Source: Prinia subflava (taxonomy: Eukaryota > Chordata > Aves > Passeriformes > Cisticolidae). From it: a stretch of DNA of 64,000 bases. Below are positions 37,336-49,300 of this stretch, piece after piece; position 1 is the first letter of the stretch, and each line of letters opens with the position of its first letter. The position numbers and the translations under genes were made by a program. A model generated the notes under the pieces. That model had not been told where the DNA came from. It did no database searches and was given only the letters and a program-made list of their open reading frames with translations. The stretch is from contig NC_086256.1 of the NCBI RefSeq assembly GCF_021018805.1, positions 13,768,032 through 13,832,031 on the forward strand. The letters run 5' to 3'.

Positions 37336-40300
37336 AGAAGGAAGAGGAGGAAAAAAGCAAGCAAGATATAAGGACAGCTAAAATGGACTACAGAACAAAA
37401 CCAGTCACATTTCATCTACTCAGTGTGACACAACACATAGAATATTTATATCACTGAAATTTCTAAATTTAGAGAAGTCAGAGAAGAAAGTTCTTGGTTT
37501 AGAGACTGGACAACTTTTTACTGGCGAGGGAGTAACATTTGGGTTTGGAAAATCTAATGAATGGTATTCTTGATATATAGCTTCTTTTACAGCTGTTGGT
37601 TATGCATCTGATGTGACTGTCCTTGATAGGAAAATATAGCACTGATTTTTATTAAGGGCAACAAGCATGTAAAGGCTGACCTAAACAAAAACATCATGTT
37701 TGCAAAGATTTGAATTTACATTTAAATTTAAATGCTTTCAATTACTGAACCACTTTACTTTTTGCCCAGAAGGTGATGTGGGCACAGTGATAAAATAGAC
37801 ACACTGAGGGGGCTGCAGACACCAAACCCTCTAATGGGGTCTCCAACTGAGAACTATTTGAACTGTTTCAGATATGTGCTCGTGGGAAAATAAAACAAGC
37901 TTCAAAATTCAGATAAATGTTTCTAAAGCTATTGCTTATCTAGCAGAGTTATTGCTTTACAGACAAACATTTCCAATCCATGGAAGGGTGTGGACACTGA
38001 AGTACCAGAAGGGATAGTTCTCAATTCCCTTGAGCTTAAACTAGTCCAGTTGAAATTTTTTGCACAGGGAAAATTTTAGCTCATTGTGACTTACAGGTTT
38101 CATTGCTACAGCAAGTAACTGGCAGTGTGTTTATCCGCTCCACAAATTATTAATATCCTGTGTGCCCATTGCAATATGTTGTTACCAGGTAAGCCTTTTT
38201 ACTCTCTCTAAAAGGGGCTCAGGAAGGATAAGCAGCACTGCATTCTCCAATAAATAAATTTGAAAAAAAAAATAAGCTGCCAGCACACAGAGGTTTTAAT
38301 CTCTTCCACTCAAGAATTATGAAGAGGAAAGTAATATAGTCTGTAAATTGTGCAGGCAGCCCAGGAAGCTCAGTTCAGTGTCACTCCATACCACTGATGT
38401 GGTCATGGTGTGACTTCTTAACAGTCTGTAGGGATCTTGGGGAGGAGGGCCAAGATGAGGGGGATGACTTGCCCATGGAATTCAGTCTTCAGGCATTTTG
38501 CAGCTTTTTATTCCCCATATTACACAGATACTTTGTAAAAGTGCCTGCCCAACCACAAGGGTTTTTTTCATGAGTTGCCAACTATATCTATAGGTTGATT
38601 CTTGCTAAGAGAGCAGGAGAATAGAGAGGGCACCCATTCCAAAGGGCTGCCTTAGCACAGTCACATAGATGTTGAGGTAAAATAGTCAAGGTCACGTAGA
38701 GAAAATAAGGATCTCCAGTCAGGAATCTCAAACAGATAAAAACAATTGTGATCCCTACAGAAACCTACAGCAGTCTGAGAGGTACCTTAAAAATGCATCT
38801 CTCTACTTATGTCTGCATCTTTCTTTGGAGTAATTCTTCAAATAGGCTTGAACTTGACATGCTCCTGCCTTGAAAAATATTTCTCTCTACTGTTACCTAA
38901 CTAAAATGAGAAGTATCCTGTTGCTTCCCAGTTTCAGAGGAACAATGTCTGACCTAGGGCAGAATGTTCAGGTTTAGAGTCAGTGGAAGTGCAGACTGTC
39001 AAATTCTGCTGCAACAGTTCTGTTCTGGGGTAGCACCAGGCTTTGCCTTGAGAATTGATCCACAGAGGTACCTGGGGTCCACTAGAGAGGAAGCTCAGAC
39101 AATGGGATGAACATGATAGTTGCTGTTCAGTCTCATAAAGACTAGACACAGGTCAACTGTATTTGGAGGGAGCAAAATATTTTCTCTGTTACTACTCCAA
39201 TTTAAAATGAGTGCTTAGATTTCACATTAACAACTATGTTCTGAAAGAAATCAAAGAATGTACAGTATCACCCTCCATACTGCACAGATCCAGGAATTAT
39301 GAAGCGGCAGAAAAATCCAGTCTGCATCTCTGAGAAAATTTATAAAAAATTCAGAAGTCTTTAATAATTTACAGTCGGACCACTGACCTTAAAAGTTGTG
39401 TTAAAAAATTAAGAACCTCAAAGAAAAGCTATTCAAAAATACAGACTACACTTAACATAGATTATTGGTACCCCAAAATCATTAAATATGAGTGAATTTA
39501 ATAACAAATTACATAAGAACACAATTACATGCATAAGTAAGTGTGATCAGATCTGAGACCTTCAGAGCACAGCCATGCAGCATCAGACGGAGGCAGTGAG
39601 TGGGTGTGACACCTATGGAAAAAGCCTCTCTGAGGCACTAACAATTCTCATCTGTGCTCAGCTGCTGCCTGGCACTGAGGACATTTGCAGCCTGGCAAAA
39701 TACTTATTGTGAAACTCATCTGAATTTAGATTTCATTGCAAAGGAGACAACAATCCCTTTCTCTACTATACCTCATGTATGAAAAATTATCTCTAAATGT
39801 CAGATCCTTCCTTCCATCTTATTACACCTAATCTATTCATCACATAGGCCACAGTAAAACAATATCTGAACAATGATTTAAGAAACAACAGCTATGTTCT
39901 GAAATCTGGTATAAAAAATAGTGTGCTTAGTAAGTGTCACTAACATGGCATTCAGTGGAATAAGTGTTAACATACTACCTGAAATCAATTCAAAACTCAA
40001 TTAATTATGATGAACATATTCTTCACATCTCATTAAAACTATTACACAGATTTATAGGTACAGAATATCAGTAATTTGGTCAGCTGGCCAGCCATTAGTC
40101 CCTACATATACCCTCTGTAAAGCACTTCATGATTTGCTGTGAAGAAATAAGAACACACTGGAAAAATAACAAGCCCTTAACTTAAGAGGAACTTTTTTGG
40201 GTTTCAGCTAAAAAAAAGAAAGAGAGAGAAAGAGAGAAAGAAAGCAGTGTTAACTTGCATGCCTGAGAGGCTCATCTTTGACTGCCAGGTGCTGAAATAT

Positions 40301-41340
40301 CTTGCTCAATTTGCCTTGACTTAGGAAGTGCTCTCTGATCTCAAAATTGTTGATGCTAAAAAAAAAAAAACATTGTCTTAAAAGACCAAAGCAGACAGTA
40401 CTATAAAAATAATGAGGTGGGAAGACTCTTAAGCCTTTTACATAATAGAACCTCTCACTGCACTGAGGAATATTCCCTCAAGGCCCAGTGTAGCTCTTTA
40501 CTTTTATTTTGGTTTAAACAGGCAAACACCGCAGCATCAATTAAAAAGGCCACTTATTTACTACACATTCAAAGTCTACAGCAGTTAAGAGGATTAATTG
40601 TCTTCATGCAAATGAAATTTAAACATAGGAGATTAAAGACAAACCAACCTGGTCACACACAACTAACTTCAATTAACCTATCTGCACCCCCTAAGCATTT
40701 TTGTTAATAAGCACAGACCACTGGTCCCAATTCAGATGCTGATCTTGTGATAAGTTTTCTCCACGTGAACTGAGAAAGGAGCGCTGTCAGAACAGCTTTA
40801 GAAGGAAAAAGAAAAAAAAAAAAACCTCTTGGAATAAACTGTAAAGCAGCAGCTGCAAGAATATGCCAGCTAGACCACAGTGGAAGACACACATGGAGAC
40901 CTCCATAGCCACCTTCCATAGCTACTGGCATTTAAGCATCCAAACACTGGAAGCAACTTCAATGTAATCTGAAATCTGTAAACAACTTTGACTGCAATTG
41001 ATGGGACAGGAAATGTTACAAGCTATAGCTGCTCCATTCATTTCAATGACATTACAGTTCTGAAGTGAATTATATCTATCATATTAAACATCTCCTAATG
41101 GCAACTACAGCCATTTTATCCTTACATAATTAAATTAATAACAGTCAAACTTCAGCTCTGCCTGGTTACAAAGCCATGTTCTTTCTGACCTTCACCGCAT
41201 AAGAGGCTGTCAGCAAAGAACTGCAGCAGTACTAAGTCTTAAGCAGTACACACTTGTCAGTATTGGTTTTCAGTATTAGAATCAACTCCAGTTCTTCACA
41301 AAATACTATCTTGAAATCTTCCTGGGTTGTACTAATTGCA
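37336..41340. other. AT-rich non-coding DNA, no gene seen
   Basis: No gene is supported. A 35-nt pure purine tract (A/G) lies at 40210-40244, and A-rich tracts lie near 40360-40371 and 40811-40823. Confidence 0.55.
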
Positions 41341-41362
41341 ATCATTGCAGTAGACCAACAGC

Positions 41363-41390
41363 TGGGGGCGAGGCAGGGGGGGAGGGAGGA
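41363..41390 (+). repeat. G-rich, quadruplex-type tract
   Basis: G runs of five, seven and three bases lie within 28 bases (GGGGG, then GGGGGGG, then GGG) followed by GG, just upstream of a CR1 fragment. Confidence 0.7.
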
Positions 41391-41474
41391 AGAAGTAAAG
41401 ACTCTTGTTTAAAACTGTCAGTGTTGCTACCATGGGGTTTATTTACCCAGAATGTACAGGACTTGTCCATAACA

Positions 41475-41720
41475 AATACAAGAAATTTCATCTAAGCATA
41501 TGAACAGCCTATTTTTATCCTCTAAGGGCAACTGAACACTGGAACACATTGCCCAAGACAGACTGCATTGTTTCAGTCCTTGAGGATGCTCCAAACCCAG
41601 CTGGGCACAGCTTCGAGCAACCTGTTCCGGCTGACCCTGTTCCGAGCAGGAGGGTTTCACTTCAGGATCCAGTCTGCCCCAATTGCTCTCTGATTCTGCA
41701 GCAACTGTTATAATAGTGGT
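41475..41720 (+). mobile_element. Old CR1 LINE 3' fragment, plus strand
   Basis: The plus strand carries the typical CR1 end: 'actggaacacattgcccaag' (gagcactggaacaggctgccc), 'cagtccttgaggatgctcca' (tctggagatattcaaaaccc) and 'tgaccctgttccgagcagga' (gaccctgctttggcagggg), then a decayed tail ending near 'ctctgattctg'. These correspond to the last codons of CR1 ORF2 (HWNRLP-type region) and the short 3' UTR. Frames are broken, so no protein is made. It is the only CR1 of the four in plus orientation. Boundaries are approximate. Confidence 0.75.
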
Positions 41721-43212
41721 GCCCACTGCTTCTGGTCTCTGTGAACATGTTCAGTCCCTCAGCAGAACAGCAGCAACAAACCCCCTCTCCACAAAGTCAG
41801 AAACTTCAGTAACTCATCCGTGGTGTGGGTGTTTCCCTGCTACCTCTTCTGATCTCTTCTGATTTCAAACCACAGCACCACTTGGAGCAGCACCCCCAGG
41901 AAGTATCATAATACGAGTCCCACAATCAACACAAGATGTCATGGATTTTTCAGTTTATCTGGGTTTTCTTAACAGTGGATACCACTGACAGCTGTCCCAC
42001 CGTGTGCCTTTCCAGTGAACAGCAGGCAGAGTTGATGGCAATTAGGTGACAGAGTCACAGAGCAAAATTGAACCTAAGATTAACAGTTCACTAGAAGGGG
42101 TCTTGAGCTACTACCAGTTTTAACCACCAGTTTCATTTGCAAAAGTGTCTGTTCAGACAGATCATTTTCCTGCTAGCCCTTGGTAGGTAATTGCCTCAGC
42201 CAACTGCAAAGGACTGTGAATTTTCCTCCTCCTTCTGAAGTGCCAGCAGAATTATTGTTTAATTTCACTGATTTCCAACCCATTACACCTGTTCAAGCCC
42301 ATGTGCTCTTCATAGAAGCAAGCAATATCAGAACTTGGCCTGATCTGCTGTGATGGCACAGGAAGAACATCCCACAGAAATTATGCAGAATTGCCAGTTC
42401 AGAAGGGAATACCTGGCTGTCACAGCACCCCTCCCCTGAAGCCAGGCCTTTCCTGCTGCACACCCTTCCTACTAACTCTCCACCTAATTCTAGGTACCTG
42501 GAGGAATCTGTAGCTCTAGGTTAGGAACACTACTTTTTTTTCCAATCTAGTTAGAGTAACATACCTCTTTTGAATAAACTGTAATTATAGCAGGACTATA
42601 TCTCTTTCTCTTCTAGATAGCTGCTCTGATGTCGGGTCTCAGGTGTACCACTTTGGCCATAAGAACAATTAGTTCTTGAGTTAAAAATTGAAGAGTTTCA
42701 GTGTAAGAAATTTTACGTATTCTTTCCTGCAACATGGCCCATGTCATGGCCAGACAGCTGAGTTCATGATTTCTGGGCATCCAAATTTTGGAAAGATAAC
42801 AGTGAATCTAATTGGTGACAGATGGACCATGGCAGATTTCAACAGTTTCGGAGTGACTGTAACCTTTCTGCTAATAAACAAATGCAGTAAACCTGTGAAA
42901 GTTCTTTAAATATCCAGTGAAACATAGATTTGAGGCAGAGAAGAACTCTATGTACCTTTTGCCTGTAATTTCGCTAAATATTTAGGCAGGACCAGTGAGT
43001 TTCCTGCCCCACTTTTAAAGGAACAGAATGATAAATCATCCCCAGCACCTGGGGGAGGCTCCAGAGCCAGGGGTGGGACACGGGGAGAGAGCCAGGCCTG
43101 CGAGCTCAGCTGGCTGATCCAGTCCACAGACAGCTGAGAAACAGAAATGAACCGGCCACAAATAGAGAGCTAAGCTCCATTCTCCACCTGCAAAACCCCA
43201 CTACTGCTTAAT

Positions 43213-43235
43213 GGGGGGGGATGGGGGTGGGAGGG
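43213..43235 (+). repeat. G-quadruplex-type tract
   Basis: The runs GGGGGGGG, GGGGG, GGG and GGG are separated by loops of 2, 1 and 1 bases, which meets the usual quadruplex pattern. Confidence 0.8.
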
Positions 43236-45825
43236 AAACACCAACAAATCTAAAATACCTCACAAGCTTGAGTGGGCATTCAAACCATCAAGGTGAAGCA
43301 TGAACAAAACCACCACTCCATCAAAATACTGCTAAGTAGGAGGTGCTTCTTTCTTGCTGAAACTCCTCTGCTTGATATAAGTAAAATTTATGTTGAGAAA
43401 AGAGATACCACCTACAGTTCAGTATCTAGGATACTATCCTAAGATACCAGAGACCCAAATTTTGATTTGTACTACTAGGTAAAAAACCAAAAATATTAAA
43501 ATGACAACAACAACAAAAATTCTCACTATGCAAGAATTCTGGTCACATCTCAGCACACCATAGTTCCTCTGCCTTTGGTTTCAGCTGCTTTGTGCATGAG
43601 CAGCATTCAGCTGCTGCCTGCTCAAAAGTGCCTCTGCAATTCAACTTTGCTGATCTTGTTGCAGAGCTCTGGTTTCAAACAAACAATTGGCTATGAGGTA
43701 TCAATAACAGGTTAGGGTAGCAAGGGCAGGATGATTTTAAAACAGTCATTGCCACTTAAAGGGAGATCAAATGCCTAACAGCTTACATAGCTGTTAAGTA
43801 CATGTGAGATTCTGAGCCCAAATTATCATTCAAAAGTCACAAAGAAAGTCTGAGCCTCCAAAAATCAAAGCACTTTCATCACAAGCTGTTATTTTACATA
43901 TCCCATACATGAGCAGAAGGCATATCTGTTATTCTAGCAAGGTAACAGAATTGAGCAGACCCCTCACTTTGTTACCTACTGCAGGACTGAAGTCTACAGT
44001 CTTCCCTTAACTGGTTAACTGATAGAGTGTTCTCAGCAATGGAAAATTATTAGCCTTGGAGACATCAACTGGGTCAAACTGATCAAAATAGCTGTCTGAG
44101 AACAGATAGCAGTGAGTTTATAAGAGCCCACCAGGCTGGCTATCCACTCCCCAGCAACACCTAGTTTTCAGAGGGATTAGGACAGTGCTGAAAGGACTGG
44201 TAGTACAGAATAAACAACAATTTCTGGAATGAAATGGTTCCATGAAAAGATAAGTCCTTGCTCCTGAAAACCCTCACTTATTCAACACACAGTAAAATTA
44301 CCATCAACCCAACCAACAGAGGTTTCCCTTCCTTCAGTTGGCCAAAAAGGAAAAAACCACCATTTCTCTTCTTTCATATTCCTCATTCTTTACAGACTTG
44401 AACAGTCAAAGCAAGCAAGTTGCTGTCAGATTTGCCTAGACATTTATACTGTATCACTGATTTCCCAAAGAGGGCCTGTCCACATTGAGACAAGGGTCTG
44501 AAATCCATTATCCAATCTCCTCAGTGCAGGAGAAATACACATCCTGTAGCATGCTGTAGATTAAGCCCAAATGTTAAAGTGTTCATTTGAATCATCAAGG
44601 TTTCCTCAGTATACACACAGTAATTAAAAGCAAACAAAAAATCATAAAGAAGAGAAAATCTGACAATGGTCAATTCTCTGCAGGAGAAGAGGAAGCCTGA
44701 CTCGATAAGGGATGTACAATGCCTGGAGGCCATCCTTAGACAGCACTGTAATCTACATGAAAAAAATGCTCTTGTCCATAATGCAACATGTGCCACCTCT
44801 TTTTTTAACCTTGTATTTCACATTTGCTAGACTGGCAGAACCACTTCAATCTAGAAGTCTTTGTGTATAAACTTCATTTCTTGTCTGTCCTCTTCTGTTT
44901 TTATCTTGCATTCTATTGTATACAGCTGGTATATAAAGAACCTTAGCATGAACAAAACTAAAAATCACTCAGAAATCCTCACTGTAAAAAGAAATCAGTG
45001 CATTATAGGATTAATCTGTTGAAAAACTTTTTTCTTTTTCAGCTACAAAAAATGTAGAAACTGGTCATGTGTAAAGTCAAGGTTAGCTGCTGAATTCATG
45101 AAAAAGACAGACAGCTTTGTGTTGTCAAACAAGATGATTAGTTTCTCAGTCCCAGAGTGTCATTTCACAAATCTTTGATAACCTCATCAGGTAAGTCAGT
45201 TCACATTTCAAAGATAAAGCCCTAAATAACTGCCTTAGCAAAAGTAATGAGAATTATAAAAATCAGAAAGCTGTGATTTTATCAAAACAAGTATGAAAAA
45301 TATTTTTGAAATAAATTCTAGGTGTTCTTACGTATTCTAAATCATCATTTTTTACCTATACATTTAAGAGCACATTCATTTTTGCAGATGTCAAAATCCC
45401 AAATGAGTCAGCTTTTCTTTCTAAACATTTGCTTCCTTAAAGTTTCAGTACAAGTACAAATCCAACATCCATGTAACAGTACAAGATACGATTTTTTTAA
45501 TTATGTAGAACACAAATTTATGGCAAATGGTGCATTAGGTAGAGGTATTCTGGTGTTGATTACCCAAACCCCAGTTATCTAAAATTCCTGGTAGCTGAAA
45601 TAAGGTCGTATGCTGCTGTACCTAACTATCAGGGGAACTTATTTAACATGATTAACTGAAACCCTGATCCTCTGAATTCATGTTCCTTCTGACATTTGGA
45701 TTATTAAAGCTATAACTGCTCTGCAAAAGAAAAGGCTAAAATGAGCTAAGAGGCAAGGACTTTTCTAACGACTTTGTTATTTTAAAAAGAATGGTGATTA
45801 CCCAGGCAAGGAGAAGGCAGAGGCC

Positions 45826-45915
45826 CCCAGCTGGAACGGCGCTGGAAGGCACAGCCCGGCCCGGGACGCGCGGTACAGGAGTTACAGTGAGGTGATTACA
45901 CGGCTGCGCAGCGCA
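45826..45915. other. Short CpG-rich patch
   Basis: About 90 bases with several CpGs (GGCCCGGGACGCGCGG, GCTGCGCAGCGCAGG) lie inside AT-rich DNA. The patch is too short to be called a CpG island and could be a fragment of an old repeat. Confidence 0.4.
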
Positions 45916-46202
45916 GGAATGGGAAAATCCTGACGGTTCACCTGCAAGTCTGCTGGTCATTTTGTGCATGTAATTATTATTGATTTACTTCTTGACAGAA
46001 TCTCAGAGAAAGCACAAAAAAAAAAATCCAGGTGTAAATGTAGGTTTTAAATGATATTTTCATTTGGCGTTAATTGTTTTAATGGTATTTTGAATTCTGC
46101 TTTGTAAGATACAATTTTTTTTCTCTTGACTTCAAGTTATCACTTACTATGCTTTAGCAAAATGAAGTGATCAAGTGTGGAATGGGCACTGAAGGCAGAC
46201 TC

Positions 46203-46305
46203 AATAAAAGAGCAGCATGCTTTTCAATCTGGCCTTTTAAAACATCCACTATCAGAGGGCTTTGGAGGTTTAAGGGATTAGATACCATGACACATCTGTC
46301 AGATT
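46203..46305 (+). repeat. Copy B of an unnamed ~104-bp repeated segment
   Basis: This is the partner of 29787-29890, in the same orientation and about 79% identical by hand alignment. Similarity seems to run a little further on both sides (ACTGA-like motif upstream, GTAAG downstream), so the full unit may be nearer 150 bp. In this copy a 70-codon frame spans the segment, but the matching frame in copy A has stops, which argues against protein coding. Confidence 0.75.
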
Positions 46306-49300
46306 ATTATGTAAGAAAATGCTCCTGCTGTTTTCTGTGGGGAGAATGTCTGCTTTGGAATACTTTTTTAAAAAATTAAAAACAAAAAGACACAAAAAAA
46401 GGCTATATTTCATTTGCTTCATAGTGTTTTTTCGTGGGGAAAAAAATAACTTATTTTTCCTGGCCTAAAACCAAATTATATTTAGCACTCTGACTGCAGG
46501 CTTCTATCTGAATATGGATTAGCAGAATGCACATGCTTTTACTGTTCACAACAGAGATTATGCAAAGATATCAGGATTTGTAGGTTGGCCTAACTTAGCA
46601 ATAATATACAGAGCCAGGAATCACTGACAGCATGCAAAGAATTGCAATGAAATGTGAAATGATAATTCTTATTACATTCCAGTTACATGCTTAAAAGCAC
46701 TTTAAATGACTGCTAAACTTAGGAAGCTTTTCTGTCTAAAACAAAAGCCAAAATAATTTTATGAAAAATACCCAATATCATCCTACCACTCACATGCTTT
46801 GTTTGGGAACACAGTTACATCTTGTCAGTGGTGTGGCAGCAGTGTCCACATCCCGCTGCTGAGGTCACTGCAGAGCAACAACCAATCTCCAAATTCACAT
46901 CACACATGGCTGGAAAGCTGCAGCTTCATTAAAATTATTATGAGAAGCAGAAGTCTGAAGCCATCATCCGCCACCAGTTGGATACTACAGATTTAAACAA
47001 TTATTTTAAGTTCTGTATGGGTCCATTCTGATCTTCAGGTTCTGCAATTCCCATGCCCCTGCTGAGTTCTTTTAGACATCTCGCCCTTACAGCAGGGGAC
47101 CAGATGATGCAGGGCTGTTTAGGTGGTAAGAGCTACAGTACTGTGCTACACAAACAAGTCAGAGAGGCAAACACAGCAAGAGCTGAATTGGATGTTTCTC
47201 CCATTCCAATAAATTTTCTCTCTCCTAGCACCTGAAATCTACCTTTGCCAGGAATTCCATTACCAGCTGCACAAAGCATTTTAGATTCTGCTTTGCATAG
47301 ACAGATGAACAGAAAATAGTTGTCCATAGATAGAAGTTAGAAAGAGGCAAACTAAAAATAATCAAAAACCTGGACACCGGTACAGATTATGATCAGGGGA
47401 ACAGATAGGGTGTTATTTTTTTTTTAATATATATATGCATATATATAGAAAGTTTCTCCCGAACTTGACCTTCACAGGAGCACAGCATGACCATGAAAAG
47501 TAATCCCTGCTCAAGGATCAGTCCTAACTGTTTTTATACTTACATTATTACAATTTGGAGCTACAGGGTTCCAGTCTCAAGCACTAACCCATTACTCCCA
47601 AAGGGTGCAGGCCAAAGCAAGAAACTCCTGTGCAACTGCACAAGAGTGTATTTGGGCATTTCCTGAGCACAGGAAGCTCTCAGCACTGACTTAACATTTC
47701 AAAAACATCATCCCACTTACAGAGGGATGTTTCTTCTTGTTTTTCCTATACCTTCTGTGAGTGGGAACCTAAAGGAGGGGTCTTCTTGGCCACACAAACT
47801 CATCACCAAAATTTCCATGAATTTGTAGTCTACAACTGGCAGTTTCATTGTTTCATTCTTGACATTTCTGTAAACTAGAGCATCCTGAGCAGAAGGTTTG
47901 CAAGGACCAAAGAGCAGAGCAACAAGAGCCATGAAAATGTACTCTTCACTCTAAATAAGAATGGTTTAATCACAACATGACAGATTTTACTGATAAATAT
48001 ATAACTTGTTAGTAAAGGATAAGCACCTTTTGTTCACAGAAATTGTACAAACTTAGTCTGGAAACATTGAGTTATATTTTGTCTCTGTGTACCGCTGGCG
48101 TTCATACTGAAGTCAGTTTAATTCACATTGATAATTTAACACAGTTAAATACTTAAAATACCATTCATGGCTGATTAGGTACATACATAGAGAGCTACTA
48201 CAGTGAATTTAAAAAACAGTGAGTTCATTACCAACATTTTCCACAAGAAAATAGTTTCTAGGAAACTCTGTGCCAAAATGTAGATTCAGAAACCCATGAG
48301 GATCTCTCGTTGAGATATCTCTTGTGCAAACCATCTTCCCTCAGCTGGGTTCCCTAGCCTGACTTTATAACTCATGATGAATCTCATTAATCTGGAAAGA
48401 GGGAATACTCTTCCCTCATATTGTAAATCAGAATTTAAAAAGTGAGTTCAGTCTATAAAACCAAGTAATCCATAAGGTGGCACAGCAGCATTCCTAAATT
48501 CAGCTTTTTAAAGTATGCCAACACCTCTCATTTGGACAGAATCACTATGTCCCCACTCTGTAGAAAACTAGCCAAAATTTTGTTGCAAGACCCCATGCCT
48601 TAGCAACAGGAGTTTCAAAAATGCTCTGTTTCAGTCTGAGATGTGAAACATCCAGAGTCCTAAGGCTTGAAAGCTTCAGCAGCCCCAGAATCACTGGTCT
48701 ATGATTCTTTCAAATGGTCATTTAGTATGAAAATATTTAGAAAAAGGATGATGCCTTGGCTCATAGGCAGAAAAACAGTCTGTATTGAACAACCTAGTGT
48801 TCCAGAAATCTGGATTTAATTATTTTGAGTAAAATTCATATGTACATGCATGTAGATCTGTAGAGATATACACATTTTGTCTTATTTACATGCAGTCCTT
48901 ACATTTAGACTTTGGGCAGCTTATGCAGACATCTCTTCTAGTGAGATTGAAAAATAGGTTCAATCCAATGTTTATAAGCAGCTGGCACAGAGATTCGAGT
49001 GTGGCTCTTCAGGGGAGAGTCTGCCTGGCACACACAGGGTCACTCTCTGTGCACAGAGGTCTCAGATGAAGAGCTACTTATTCCAGCAGACACACCACAA
49101 CAAACAAACACGGGCTCAAAGCCTCCGGCACAGCCAAACCTTGCTGCATCTTTGCTCAGCTCTCCAGAGCCCAATACACTCTCACTCCCACACCAAGCAT
49201 CTGTCAGGGCTTCCCTTTTGTTCTTCACAGGGAACTTCCACAGAATACTGAAGTCTGATATTAACTATTTATTTATCTTTATACAAACGTATATAGGGGC

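Larger units (their letters stand above)
41721..46202. other. Non-coding DNA, no gene seen
   Basis: No gene is supported. A quadruplex-type G tract is at 43213-43235, and a short CpG-rich patch is at about 45826-45915. The frame at 42688-42909 (73 codons, plus) has mixed, protein-like composition but no family I recognise. Confidence 0.5.

Noticed and set aside
42688..42909. 73-codon frame with protein-like composition
   Set aside because: No recognisable family, splice sites or neighbouring exons.
46203..46305. Protein-coding reading of the unnamed repeat
   Set aside because: The frame open in copy B has stops at the aligned positions in copy A, so shared coding is not supported.
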